The notes under the pieces were generated by a model, which worked only from the letters and a program-made list of their open reading frames with translations, did not search any database and was not told where the DNA came from. A program made the translations under genes and the position numbers. Positions 43,595 through 52,863 of a DNA stretch of 64,000 nt are shown here, piece after piece. The stretch's first letter is position 1. The number at the start of each line of letters is the position of its first letter. Source of the stretch: Phycisphaerales bacterium (GTDB lineage: Bacteria; Planctomycetota; Phycisphaerae; Phycisphaerales; UBA1924); NCBI GenBank assembly GCA_040221175.1, contig JAVJVK010000004.1, positions 124,001 to 188,000 of the forward strand. Reading direction: 5' to 3'.

Positions 43595-46072
43595 TCAGGA
43601 ATCGGGGTCGGATGCCTCGTCGCCATCGGACGCGGGCGATACCAGGATCGCCGGCGGCGCGGCATCCAGCGGATACACCCAGCGAACGAACGTCCGACCT
43701 TGCAGGTTCGGATCTCGCCCGTCGATGGTCATGGGCGTCGGGCACGGCGCATCGGCTTCCGATCGACCAACACCCATGTGCCCCAGCACGATAATGCATG
43801 GGCGGGTCATCCACACGCCAAGATCCATGCCGTGCATCGCCCGCCGCGTAGCGGCAGCGTACTCATCGCCCGCAGCTCCGCGGCCGGTGGGAGGTGGGCC
43901 AACCTGGCTCAGCAGGCTTGCGATGACCAATTGGTCGCTGACGGCTCGGGCATCGCCGGGCAGGTCGGCCCGATCGCCTAAACCAATGCGCTGGGCAGCC
44001 TGGGCGTCCAGGAAAGCACGCAACGAGACGTCATCTGAACCCGATCGCCGCGTTGCGGCTGCCAGATCAAGCGGCACGCCCGGAGCCCACGCGTCAGCCA
44101 AACCAAATGCAGAGGCATCCATGATCGGGCGATTCGGGCTCACGCGCGGCTGCACGTCGTACATGCCGTGATTCACGATGATCGTGACGTCGTACAACGC
44201 GCCGGGCAGGTCGTGCACCAGCCGACCGCGTGCCTCGCTGCTGATCTCACTGGCCGGCAGGCCCAAAGCGCGCGGCGTTGCCTCCAGGGCGCCGGGCTGG
44301 CCATCCTGGCCCAAGGGGGTGGGCATCGGCCAGCGTGTAGGCCCCGCCCACTGCACCGTAAGTTCCTTCATCGTGGAACGTACGGGAAACGTCATCGCGC
44401 TTGGCCGCGCCGCGAGCACGCGGTAGCCACGGTTATCGGGGAAACTGCCCAACCCCGCGGTGAGTTCGGGCGTCAACCAGGGACTCACCAACGCAATCAA
44501 CGAGCCGGCATCGGTCCGCTCGACATCGCCCACCGCAACGGTGGCTTCTCCGTACCAAGGCACGATGAGCCCGGCCCACGTGCGCGTGCGCTGGACGTCC
44601 TGCCCATACACGTGGTCGATGATGGTCAGGTGTGCGCCCCGGATGCTCGCGGGGCTGAGCAACACCGCGCCGCCCCAGGCGATGCCGGTGAAGACCGCCG
44701 TAACGCCCACGAAGCCCAGCCACGCATGACGGGCCTTACCGGTCTTCTTCAGCACCGCAAACCCCACCGGACCGGCGACGAGCCAGTAGGCAATGAACAC
44801 CACGAACCCAAGCAGCACGCCCGCCGCGGGGCTGCCGGTCTGTGCGATTGCGGCGTCGATCGAATGGTCGTACGAACGCACGCGCCGCCGCGGTGGCGAG
44901 ACCTGCTGCGGTCCACCGGCGGGCCCACGGAGGTTCCAGGGGCGGAGATCGCCGCGTCGGCCCAGGATGCGGTGCCAGAAGCTGGCGGCCGACGGCGCAC
45001 CAATACGGGCCAGTTGATCCTCGCCCGCATCGATGCCGACGAGCGTAACGTGGCCCAAGCCAGCCTGACGGCGAACAACGAGGGCTCGGCCTTGCGGATC
45101 GGCCATGACGACCAGCGCGTCCTCGGGCTCAGCATCCTCCACGGGCTCGAACGTGTGAGCGACGATCGTGGACGGCAGCACGATGTCGGCTCGCTCGGTC
45201 AGCCACGGACGGATCGGCCCGGTCGGATAGCTCGCATCGCGCGACGCGGTAACCCGAGGCATCACGTTAAACAACGGGTTGTTCAGTTCCCCCGAGAGCC
45301 ACGTGCCGCCCACCTGGGGCATGAGCACGACCAGGTGTCCCCCTTGGAGCACCCATCGCCGGAGGGTGTCCGCCCGCTCGGCCCCCAGCGACACCGGTTC
45401 TCCCTGCGTCCACACCAGCACGCCGTATGGGCTGAGGCCAGCGAACGCGTCGGGCATGGTGGATGGATCGAGCCGAGTCGCAACGACCGTCGGTTCGTGC
45501 AGTCGGCTGTCATAGGGCTCGCCCTGCCCCTCGGCGTACGCCGTCAGGCCAGCCGGCCGGGCGCCGATGACGCCGATGAACCCGGTGGTCTCCGGCGCGA
45601 TCGCGCGGGGCGAGAGGTATGCCTCGCCGACCAGCCGCCCGGCGCGCGGCATCCCGGCCTCGACCTGCTCGGCCTCGTAGACGCGGGCCAGCAGCCGATC
45701 ACCCACGGTGAACCGATACGGCAACCGGACGTACGTCCAGATCTCCTGCCGCTGGCCGGGGTTGGAAGCCAAGCCGCGCTCGTAGAGCGTGGTATCGCCG
45801 TCGGCATCCTTGACCTCGATGCGGACAAGGAGTTCTCGCTGGCGCACGCCGCGATCGGTGATCGCCAGACGCAAACCCGCCCAGGAGCCCTTGCGGACGA
45901 CGTCGCCCAGGCCAAACTCGACGACGTCGACCGCCACTTCGCCCTGACCGATCCCCAGGGCGGCCATCGGGTCGGCCGGATCGTCCTGGGCGGCCAGGGG
46001 CGAGGCCAGGAGGGCCAGAGCGAGCACACAAACGCTCAAGACGCGCCCCAGCACGCCCGATGCAGGAGGCAT
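43595..46072 (-). CDS. exported membrane protein with amidotransferase-like domain
   Basis: An 825-residue protein. The signal peptide (MPPASGVLGRVLSVCVLALA) is followed by a beta-rich region and then a flavodoxin/GATase-like segment (PYGVLVWTQGEPVSLG, GGHLVVLMPQVGGTWLSG). Two transmembrane helices lie near residues 405-430 and 440-470 (PAAGVLLGFVVFIAYWLVAG, HAWLGFVGVTAVFTGIAW). The C-terminal half is beta-rich and probably extracytoplasmic. It is arranged like other planctomycete membrane proteins encoded beside ABC-2 type ATPases. The start codon overlaps that of the divergent small gene within a CATG. The function is unknown. Confidence 0.82.
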   Translation of the reverse strand: MPPASGVLGRVLSVCVLALALLASPLAAQDDPADPMAALGIGQGEVAVDVVEFGLGDVVRKGSWAGLRLAITDRGVRQRELLVRIEVKDADGDTTLYERGLASNPGQRQEIWTYVRLPYRFTVGDRLLARVYEAEQVEAGMPRAGRLVGEAYLSPRAIAPETTGFIGVIGARPAGLTAYAEGQGEPYDSRLHEPTVVATRLDPSTMPDAFAGLSPYGVLVWTQGEPVSLGAERADTLRRWVLQGGHLVVLMPQVGGTWLSGELNNPLFNVMPRVTASRDASYPTGPIRPWLTERADIVLPSTIVAHTFEPVEDAEPEDALVVMADPQGRALVVRRQAGLGHVTLVGIDAGEDQLARIGAPSAASFWHRILGRRGDLRPWNLRGPAGGPQQVSPPRRRVRSYDHSIDAAIAQTGSPAAGVLLGFVVFIAYWLVAGPVGFAVLKKTGKARHAWLGFVGVTAVFTGIAWGGAVLLSPASIRGAHLTIIDHVYGQDVQRTRTWAGLIVPWYGEATVAVGDVERTDAGSLIALVSPWLTPELTAGLGSFPDNRGYRVLAARPSAMTFPVRSTMKELTVQWAGPTRWPMPTPLGQDGQPGALEATPRALGLPASEISSEARGRLVHDLPGALYDVTIIVNHGMYDVQPRVSPNRPIMDASAFGLADAWAPGVPLDLAAATRRSGSDDVSLRAFLDAQAAQRIGLGDRADLPGDARAVSDQLVIASLLSQVGPPPTGRGAAGDEYAAATRRAMHGMDLGVWMTRPCIIVLGHMGVGRSEADAPCPTPMTIDGRDPNLQGRTFVRWVYPLDAAPPAILVSPASDGDEASDPDS

Positions 46073-46349
46073 GACCTCCGCAATCGAAGCATGGATGCTC
46101 GTCGCTGCCGCCGCCACGGTGGGCACTGGCGGCATGCTGTTGACACTCGCAGCCGCCGTCCGCCGGGGCGTGGAACTGGCCGACCTGGAGGTTCGCGTCC
46201 GCCAATTGCAGGCCGAGCAGCGTCGCCGGCTAATTGAACGAGGCTTGGTGGAAGCCGACGAGGTCGAGGCGGACGTCATCGAGGTCGAGCCCGTCGAGGA
46301 CGCGCCCGAACCCGCCGAGGAAGTCGATGTCCGACGACAAGCGGCCTGA
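46071..46349 (+). CDS. small membrane protein, hypothetical
   Basis: A 92-residue protein. One hydrophobic helix (residues 9-28, MLVAAAATVGTGGMLLTLAA) is followed by a helical stretch (ELADLEVRVRQLQAEQRRRL) that could form a coiled coil, and an acidic tail (EADEVEADVIEVEPVEDAPE). The ATG at 46071 shares two bases with the start codon of the opposing 825-residue gene. The AGGAGG upstream is only one base away, so the Met at 46095 (84 residues) is a possible alternative start. It ends 1 base before the stop of the opposing dipeptidase gene. Codon use looks genuine, but no family is recognised. Confidence 0.6.
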   Translation: MTSAIEAWMLVAAAATVGTGGMLLTLAAAVRRGVELADLEVRVRQLQAEQRRRLIERGLVEADEVEADVIEVEPVEDAPEPAEEVDVRRQAA

Positions 46350-46350
46350 C

Positions 46351-47781
46351 TCACGCCCCAGCGCCCCGTAGCAGATCGATCAGCACGGCATGCGAGCGCG
46401 CCCCCATGCGGAAGCACGGCAGCTCGAACTTCTCGTTGGGTGAGTGCACGCGGTCATCGTCCAGACCGAAGCCCATGAAGACGGTGTCGAGTCCGAGGCT
46501 GTCTTTAAGCATGCCCGCGACCGGGATCGAACCCCCGGTCTTGATCAGCGCGACCTCCATACCTGTGGACTTTTCCATCGCCTCTCGCGCCGTGTCGAGC
46601 CACTTCGACGTGGGATCCACGCTGGAGGGGTGCCCGCCATGCATGTCTTCGAGTTCCCATCGGCAGCCCGGGGGCGTGCGGCCCTCCAGCCACGTGAAGA
46701 ACTTCTTGACGATGTCGTCGGGGTCCTGGTCCGCCACGAGGCGAAAGCTTACCTTGGCCGTCGCGTACGCGGGGATCACTGTCTTGGCGCCCGCACCCGT
46801 GTACCCGCCCCACATGCCGTTGATCTCGGCGGTCGGCCGGGCCCATTCACGCTCGATGCTGGTAAAGCCCGCCTCGCCGATGTCGGCCTCGGGCCCGAGT
46901 CCGATGTGGCTGAGCATGTCGTGCACATCGATGTTGAGCGCCTTCCACGCGGCACGCTCTTCATCTGTGGCTTCGATGACATCGTCGTAGAAACCATCGA
47001 TCGTAATGTGCCGGTTCTCGTCCCACATCTGGGCGAGGACTTTGCTGAGCTCGTTCAAGGGATTGGGCATACGCCCGCCCCAGAAGCCGCTGTGCACGTC
47101 CTTGTCGGGGCCGTGCAGGCGGATCTGCGTGTACGCCAAGCCGCGCACGCCGTAGGTGATTGCCGGCCGGGTGCGCGAAATCATGCCCGTGTCGCTGATG
47201 AGGCAGAAGTCGCAGCCCTTGAGCTCGCCCTCGTAGTCCTTCAGAAACTTTTCGAGGTTCTCCGAGCCCGATTCCTCCTCGCCCTCCAGCAGCACGGTGA
47301 TCCGCAACCCCCCGGCCGGCTCGCCACCCTCTTCCTTCCAGGCCCGCAGCGCTTCGAGGAACATGGCGACCTGGCCCTTGTCGTCGCTGGCCCCGCGCGC
47401 CACGACGTGGTCGGCCGGCACCTTCGCGTCGGCCTTCTTCACGATCGGGTCGAACGGGCCGGTCTCCCACAATTCCAGCGGGTCGGGTGGCTGCACGTCG
47501 TAGTGGCCGTAGAAGAGCACGTGGGGGCCTTTGCCCGAGTCGGCGTTGGGCGTCTTGGCCAGCACGCACGGATGGCCCGGCTCGTCATTGGTGCCAGTGG
47601 GCAGCACGCGGGCGGTCAGGCCCGCCTCTCCCAACCTATCGGCAGCCCACTGCGCCGCCTCCTGGCATTGGGCCTTGTACGCCGGATCGGCGCTGATGCT
47701 CGCAATGCGGAGCCAGTCGCACAGCCGGTCAATGGCCTGCGGTTCGGTTCGCTCGAGATTCTGGAGGACCTGGTCGATCAT
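46351..47781 (-). CDS. M20 family dipeptidase
   Basis: A 476-residue zinc peptidase. Metal ligands sit in YGHYDVQPP (His), ARGASDDKGQ (bridging Asp), GEEESGSEN (Glu), LISDTGM (Asp) and the late DDDRVHSPNEKF (His). The dimerisation domain spans roughly residues 195-350. The form is that of cytosolic non-specific dipeptidases (CNDP/DapE-like M20), with no signal peptide. GGGAGC precedes the ATG. It lies between convergent neighbours and a small membrane-protein gene upstream. Confidence 0.95.
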   Translation of the reverse strand: MIDQVLQNLERTEPQAIDRLCDWLRIASISADPAYKAQCQEAAQWAADRLGEAGLTARVLPTGTNDEPGHPCVLAKTPNADSGKGPHVLFYGHYDVQPPDPLELWETGPFDPIVKKADAKVPADHVVARGASDDKGQVAMFLEALRAWKEEGGEPAGGLRITVLLEGEEESGSENLEKFLKDYEGELKGCDFCLISDTGMISRTRPAITYGVRGLAYTQIRLHGPDKDVHSGFWGGRMPNPLNELSKVLAQMWDENRHITIDGFYDDVIEATDEERAAWKALNIDVHDMLSHIGLGPEADIGEAGFTSIEREWARPTAEINGMWGGYTGAGAKTVIPAYATAKVSFRLVADQDPDDIVKKFFTWLEGRTPPGCRWELEDMHGGHPSSVDPTSKWLDTAREAMEKSTGMEVALIKTGGSIPVAGMLKDSLGLDTVFMGFGLDDDRVHSPNEKFELPCFRMGARSHAVLIDLLRGAGA

Positions 47782-47862
47782 GCGTGCTCCCTACGCGGCT
47801 TCTTACGCCGTCGAAGGGGCATCGTTGCAGCCTCGGGCGATGAGTTCTCCGAACGGAGGGCC

Positions 47863-48387
47863 TCAGTTGCCGCGTTGCTGGGCTTCCTGGCGATCCAAGG
47901 CCTCGAGCATCAACTCCACGGGTGGCCGGGGATTGCGACCGACCACGTCGCGGCCGCAGTCCGGGCAGGTCACGCGCCCGCCCTGGGGCACGTAGACCCA
48001 CGTGGGCTCCATCTTGGCCCGACCATCGCGGGTCCAGAAGCACGCCTCGGCTGGCATCAGCGTCGTTGAGCCAGTATTCGGGTTTTCCAGAGGATACGAA
48101 GCCCCGTCCGGCACGCGGTAGTCGATGAACAACTCACCGGTCTCGGTGTCGATGAGCGTGTGCTCCTGGCTCCATCGTTCCAGCGAGGCAGTATCGCTCT
48201 GGAGGGCTCGGGCGCCCAGCACGGCTGCGCCGATGAGGCACCCCAGGATGATGACGGCGAGGATGACGTTCTTGGGCGGCAGGTTTCCCGACCCGCCACC
48301 GTCGCCACGCCCCTTGTTCTTGGGCGCTCGCTGCTGATCGAAATCATCGATCAGGCTGCCCAGGCTCTCCTGCTGTGCCGGTGTCAT
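47863..48387 (-). CDS. single-pass membrane protein with CxxC motif, hypothetical
   Basis: A 174-residue protein. A charged N-terminal 38 residues (with GRGDGGGSGN) precede one transmembrane helix (NVILAVIILGCLIGAAVLGA). An outer domain has ETGELFIDYRVPDGASYPLE and CFWTRDGRAKMEPTWVYV, then TCPDCGRDVVGRNP, a probable half zinc site. GGAGAAG precedes the ATG. It follows the pseudopilin gene by 39 bases in the same direction, so it may be co-transcribed with it. I do not recognise the family. Confidence 0.8.
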   Translation of the reverse strand: MTPAQQESLGSLIDDFDQQRAPKNKGRGDGGGSGNLPPKNVILAVIILGCLIGAAVLGARALQSDTASLERWSQEHTLIDTETGELFIDYRVPDGASYPLENPNTGSTTLMPAEACFWTRDGRAKMEPTWVYVPQGGRVTCPDCGRDVVGRNPRPPVELMLEALDRQEAQQRGN

Positions 48388-48426
48388 CGCTTCTCCGCTC
48401 GGCCACGGTGGGGTCGGGTGGAATGG

Positions 48427-49518
48427 TCAGGGCACAATGTAGGGGTCTGACGAGGAGATGTTGAGGGCCTTGGCGGGCCAGGTTTCCAGCGTGTGCCGCC
48501 AGAAGAAGCCCGGATCCTTGAGCTGGGTGCCGGTCGGGAACCAGTAATCTGGGTTCACGGCATCCGCATCGGTCATCAATTCGACGTGGCCGTCGAAGAA
48601 GGCCAGGTGGCCGAGCACCTGGGTTGCCGCGACCTGGCTGGGATCGGTTTGCGTGCCATGGCGGAAGGCCATGCGTCGCATGTCCGGGTAATCGCGCGGG
48701 TTGGAGGTGTGCAGACGCCGCCCGTTCTCTCCCGGCGCGACGGTGCGATCGAGTTCCTTGCTCTCCCGCCACACGGCGCCCACGCCGCCGAAGGCGCCGC
48801 CGTACCAGCCCCCACCGCCGTCGCGCGTGCCCATCTCGTGGTCATAGTCGGGACGAACGTCGCGATATGCGTAGCGGTGTCCTTCGAACACGGCCACCTT
48901 CTGATACAGCGTGCCCACGTTGAACAGGTAGGGCTTGTAATTGCCTCGGTCCTGGCTCGGCCGGGGCTCGGTGCCGCCTTGCTCACGTCGCTTCGTGCTC
49001 GAGGTGAACTGGGTTGACATGTTGTAGCCGATCATGCGGCCCGTGGTCCAGAACGGCGTTTCGCTCGGATACGGCGCCGCCTGGAAGCGATTGGCCGGGC
49101 ACAGGTACTCATCGACCTGCTCGCGGTACCAATCAAAGCGCTCGGAGCGATAGCGTTCGCTGTCGCGCGTTCGCCCCTCGATGCGAACACCCTCGCCCGG
49201 ACCGATGCGCCCGTTCATGAACGCGAGCGGCCCCATCCAGTCCCACGTCTGCATGGCGATGCCGTTGTAGACGTCGAAGCTCGCGTCGTAGCCGCTGGTG
49301 TCCGGGCCGCCGACGATCATGTCCTTATATTCGTTGGCGTAGACGTTGATGCTCTGGACGATCGAGCGCAGGTTGCTGGCGCCCTTGACCTGTCGCGCCA
49401 CGCCGCGGGCCTGGCCCAGCGCCGGAAGCAGGATGCCGATAAGCAGGGCGATGATGGCGATGACCACCAGCAGCTCGATCAGCGTGAACCCCAGTCGCCC
49501 GCCTTGCCTTCGAAGCAT
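48427..49518 (-). CDS. type II secretion-like pseudopilin (prepilin-type N-terminal domain)
   Basis: A 363-residue protein starting [20 protein letters not shown]. The GFTLIE motif is the prepilin peptidase cleavage and methylation site, followed by a long hydrophobic helix. The globular part contains [20 protein letters not shown] and, near the end, [14 protein letters not shown], the DG-type motif of planctomycete pseudopilins. AGGAGGG precedes the ATG. Such proteins are abundant in Planctomycetes; their pili or pseudopili are little studied. Confidence 0.92.
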   Translation of the reverse strand: MLRRQGGRLGFTLIELLVVIAIIALLIGILLPALGQARGVARQVKGASNLRSIVQSINVYANEYKDMIVGGPDTSGYDASFDVYNGIAMQTWDWMGPLAFMNGRIGPGEGVRIEGRTRDSERYRSERFDWYREQVDEYLCPANRFQAAPYPSETPFWTTGRMIGYNMSTQFTSSTKRREQGGTEPRPSQDRGNYKPYLFNVGTLYQKVAVFEGHRYAYRDVRPDYDHEMGTRDGGGGWYGGAFGGVGAVWRESKELDRTVAPGENGRRLHTSNPRDYPDMRRMAFRHGTQTDPSQVAATQVLGHLAFFDGHVELMTDADAVNPDYWFPTGTQLKDPGFFWRHTLETWPAKALNISSSDPYIVP

Positions 49519-49626
49519 GCCGTCAACCCTCCTGGATCTGGATCAGATAATTGCGCGTGAAGTCTAGCTCGGTCTCAGGCGTGGTTTGGCGTCCGGTCTG
49601 GGGGCCCGCCACATGATTCAGCCGGT

Positions 49627-50952
49627 TTAACGCCCCCTTAATAACGATGGCTGTCGCGTGCTGTCGCTTGGGGTCCCGATTTCCAGCAATGTCGCGGCAG
49701 CTGCCCCGCGCCCGCTCCGGACAGCCCCTTCCATCGTCGCCGGCCAGCCCGTGGAGGTTGCATCGCCCGCGAGGAAGCAGCCCTGATCGGTCAGGCGCCC
49801 CGCTCCCGGGCGCGTTGGCTGGAATGATGGTGAAGCCGCAAAGGTGGCCCGTCGCTCGAGCACTGGCCGCGCCCATTCGACGCGGGCATTGCGAGCCTTG
49901 GGAAGGTATTGGGCAATCTCCCCGACGACGCGATCGGAGATCTCCTGTTCCCCCAGCCCGACCCAGGCATCGGCGGCGCTGACGACGGCGTGGATGCTCC
50001 GGCCATCGCCGTGTTTTGCGAAGACCCATTGCACCGAGCCGTCCACCAGTACGGCGTGCGGGACGTCGAGCACGGCACGGTCGTAGCGAACATGTACGCC
50101 GAGGATCGGGCTGAACGTCACGCCCTCGTACGGCGCGGACCCATCGACCGAGACCAAGCGATTGGCCGACGTGGGATCGAGGGCACAGATCACGGCGTCG
50201 CCTTCGAACGTGCTCCCATCGGCGCACGTGACCCGTCCGGGTTCGATCGAGGCGACGCGCGAACCGAGCGCGACACTGCCTCCTGCGTCCTCGAGGACGC
50301 CGAACATGGGATCGTAGAGTTCTCCAAGGGGAACCATCGGCATGCCGATCCGAGCGGCCTGCGCCCCGGTGAGCATTGCGCCCTGCACGACGTGCAAGGC
50401 GACTTCAGCACTGGCGCGGGCGGGCGCCAGGTTGCACGCGCTGATGATCAGCGGCTCCCAGAATCGTCGGATCGCCTGGGCGGTGGGACGCGTCTGATGC
50501 AGCCATTCGAGGAACGAGACGTCCGCGAGCTTCGTGCGGTCCGCCGTGGCCGCCAATCGAACGGCGCGCCCAATGCTGGCCTTGTCGGCGACCGAAAGGA
50601 AGCGTGCTCGAGCGAACGATGGTGCGAATGCCAGCGCGCCGGGCAGGGGCCATGCCCGGAGAACGCTGCGCCGGCCACCGGGCTGGATCCAGGTCTGTCG
50701 GTTGGTCCAGGCCATCTTGCCCGCCACGCCCAGTCGCTGCAGCAAGCCGATGTACACCTTGCACGCGCCCATCGCGACGTGCTGGCAGTTGTCCAGCACT
50801 TCACCGGTTCGAGCGTCATCGAACGAGCCCGCCCTTCCTCCCAGGCGACGGCGGGATTCCAGCAGCGAGACGGCGACGCCGTGATCGGCCAACATGACCG
50901 CGGCGGCGATACCCGCCAGTCCGCCACCAACGACAACGACCCGGGGCTGCAT
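49627..50952 (-). CDS. hpnE: hydroxysqualene dehydroxylase
   Basis: A 441-residue flavoprotein with the FAD motif VVVVGGGLAGIAAAVMLADHG (residues 5-25; first 20 as the Rossmann turn), ESRRRLGGRAGSF, and the late CFLAGDATSTGWPATMEGAVRSG. It belongs to the phytoene-desaturase-like amine oxidases. HpnE reduces hydroxysqualene to squalene, the last step from farnesyl diphosphate in the HpnCDE route. Its start lies 3 bases after the hpnD stop. Confidence 0.93.
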   Translation of the reverse strand: MQPRVVVVGGGLAGIAAAVMLADHGVAVSLLESRRRLGGRAGSFDDARTGEVLDNCQHVAMGACKVYIGLLQRLGVAGKMAWTNRQTWIQPGGRRSVLRAWPLPGALAFAPSFARARFLSVADKASIGRAVRLAATADRTKLADVSFLEWLHQTRPTAQAIRRFWEPLIISACNLAPARASAEVALHVVQGAMLTGAQAARIGMPMVPLGELYDPMFGVLEDAGGSVALGSRVASIEPGRVTCADGSTFEGDAVICALDPTSANRLVSVDGSAPYEGVTFSPILGVHVRYDRAVLDVPHAVLVDGSVQWVFAKHGDGRSIHAVVSAADAWVGLGEQEISDRVVGEIAQYLPKARNARVEWARPVLERRATFAASPSFQPTRPGAGRLTDQGCFLAGDATSTGWPATMEGAVRSGRGAAAATLLEIGTPSDSTRQPSLLRGR

Positions 50953-50955
50953 TGA

Positions 50956-51846
50956 TTACGCTAGCCGCCCGGCTGCGAGCACACGCCGACCCAGCGCGCC
51001 GGCGGCAATGCCCAGCTTCGCGCGCCCGCCGAGGGATGGAGACGCACCAGCCTGCCCCAGCCGCCGAGCCACCAGGCGGTAGGCTCGGGTCATCGCCCAC
51101 AAGGCCGGCCCCGCGTCCTTGCGAATCATGCCTTCGAGCGGCCCGCTCTCGTCGAGCATGTCCATGGCTTCGCGCACGAGGTCGTCCCGGACTCGTGCGT
51201 CCATGGGGCCCGCACCAAGCCTGCTGAGTCGCTCCGTAGGGACGTATCGCCTGTCGGCCCGCGCATCTTCCTCCAGATCGCGCGCGATGTTGATTCGCTG
51301 CAGTGCGCGCCCGCGCAAGCCGGCCAGGTCGCAGGCCCGGTCGAATTCCGCTTGGCGACGCATGCCCCAGATGGCGACGCAGCATCGCCCGACGTTGCCG
51401 GCTACCCGATCGCAGTAGGCCTCGAGTTGCTCGTCGGTCTCGAACTTTACCGTATGGAGATCTGTTCGAACGCCTTGCAGGAACGACTCGAACCATGCCA
51501 TCTTGAACTGGTGCTCCGCTGCGGCCCTGGCAAACGCGGGCCAGATCGCACCTCCGGGCTCACCGGAGAACGCCGCCTCGGTGCGCGCTTCGAATCGGTC
51601 GAGCATGGCAGCGCGTTGACCGGCGGGCGCCTGAGCGTCGGCGATGTCGTCGGCCAGGCGCATCCAGGCATACACGGCATGCATGGCGTCACGGCAGCGG
51701 GCGGGAGTCAGGCGGATTCCCACCGCGAAACTCGAGCCTGCCTGCGCGGTGATCTGACGACAGAACATCGTCGACGTGGTCAGATCAGCTTCGACCCCGT
51801 CGATCAGGGTGCTGATGTGGTCGAACTGGCTCGGGGATTCCGCCAC
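50956..51846 (-). CDS. hpnD: presqualene diphosphate synthase
   Basis: A 296-residue trans-isoprenyl diphosphate synthase of the squalene/phytoene type. Motifs: FCRQITAQAGSSFAVGIRL, the first Asp-rich LADDIADA, CCVAIWGM, and the second ARDLEEDARADR. HpnD joins two farnesyl diphosphates to presqualene diphosphate. The start is uncertain. A GTG at 51846 overlaps hpnC by 43 bases and gives a full-length N-terminus; an ATG at 51768 would give 270 residues and no overlap. Neither has a good ribosome binding site. Confidence 0.88.
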   Translation of the reverse strand: MAESPSQFDHISTLIDGVEADLTTSTMFCRQITAQAGSSFAVGIRLTPARCRDAMHAVYAWMRLADDIADAQAPAGQRAAMLDRFEARTEAAFSGEPGGAIWPAFARAAAEHQFKMAWFESFLQGVRTDLHTVKFETDEQLEAYCDRVAGNVGRCCVAIWGMRRQAEFDRACDLAGLRGRALQRINIARDLEEDARADRRYVPTERLSRLGAGPMDARVRDDLVREAMDMLDESGPLEGMIRKDAGPALWAMTRAYRLVARRLGQAGASPSLGGRAKLGIAAGALGRRVLAAGRLA

Positions 51847-52826
51847 GATGGAAAATATAGCGATGCAAGGCCACGCAACGCAATGCCCCCCTTGCCGATC
51901 CTGCCAACTTCGGGCCGTTTCCATAGGGTGATGCACCCCTGGCGTTCGATGCGATTCAGGGTCGCCCGCCCCCCTGCTGCCATCATCCCTATAAGAACTC
52001 CGAGTTTCCCCGGTACGTGGGAGGGAAGATTCCACCCACGTTGGTAAAGCTCTTCGATGCGGTGTATCAGCGGCCTGGTGGCCTTGATGAAGGCCAGCCG
52101 TGCCCGCGGGTCCTCGGGCGTGTGTGCCCAGGCGCGCAGGGTCTGAGCGTCGAGGCCGGTTTCGTGGGAAGGAAGGTACACCCGATCGCGATCGAGCAGG
52201 TCTCGCCGGACGTCCTGGAGGTGATTGGTGAGTTGCAGGGCCGTGCAGATCGCGTCGCTCATTTCCCATGCCGGGGCGCTGTCCGGGCTCTCGCTTGGCG
52301 GTCGGAGGCCGGCCATCATCAGGACCATGCGTCCGACCGGATCGGCGCTCAGCTTGCAGTAGCCCAGTAGTTGTTCCCAGGTTTCATAGCGGGTGAGTCT
52401 TTGGTCCTGTTCGAACGCCGAGATCAGCTTGTCGCACTCGCCCTTTGGAATGCGGTGGCGCTCGAGCGTTGGCCCGAGCGCCACAAGCACCGGGTGGCTC
52501 GGTCGTTCGGCGTGGAGTTCGTCTCGAAACCAAGACAGCAGTTCGAGCGCTCGCTGGCGCCTGGTCTCGGGGGCGACCTCCGGGCCCAGGGCTGGGTCGG
52601 TCTCGTCGCCCAGATCATCGGCCCAGCGGCAGAAGGTGTAGACCGCCGCGAAGTCTTCGATTAGTTCGGCTGGGAGCAGGCGGCCCAGCACCACGAAGTT
52701 CTCGCTCGCCCGGCGAGCGAAGGCGACGGCGTAGGCACGAGCGTCGGCCATAGCCACGGGGGAACACCCCGGGCCGAAGGAGGCCAGCATCTCGATGGGT
52801 GGTCGGGCTGGGTCCAGTCCGGTCAT
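51804..52826 (-). CDS. hpnC: squalene synthase HpnC (hydroxysqualene synthase)
   Basis: A 340-residue homologue of HpnD with FVVLGRLLPAELIEDFAAVY, the first Asp-rich motif RWADDLGDETD, GYCKLSADPVGRMVL and the second NHLQDVRRDLLDRDRVYLP. HpnC converts presqualene diphosphate to hydroxysqualene. It begins the hpnC-hpnD-hpnE operon. The ATG at 52826 lies in a CATG shared with a possible upstream start of ispH, with no clear Shine-Dalgarno. Confidence 0.92.
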   Translation of the reverse strand: MTGLDPARPPIEMLASFGPGCSPVAMADARAYAVAFARRASENFVVLGRLLPAELIEDFAAVYTFCRWADDLGDETDPALGPEVAPETRRQRALELLSWFRDELHAERPSHPVLVALGPTLERHRIPKGECDKLISAFEQDQRLTRYETWEQLLGYCKLSADPVGRMVLMMAGLRPPSESPDSAPAWEMSDAICTALQLTNHLQDVRRDLLDRDRVYLPSHETGLDAQTLRAWAHTPEDPRARLAFIKATRPLIHRIEELYQRGWNLPSHVPGKLGVLIGMMAAGGRATLNRIERQGCITLWKRPEVGRIGKGGIALRGLASLYFPSWRNPRASSTTSAP

Positions 52827-52852
52827 GGCGAACCAACCGTACGCAATCCACC

Positions 52853-52858
52853 TACAAT
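52853..52858 (+). promoter_or_regulatory. candidate -10 box for leaderless ispH
   Basis: TACAAT ends 5 bases before the GTG at 52864, with no ribosome binding site between. The -35 region is weak. It supports the GTG as the real start of ispH. Confidence 0.4.
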
Positions 52859-52863
52859 GCCTC

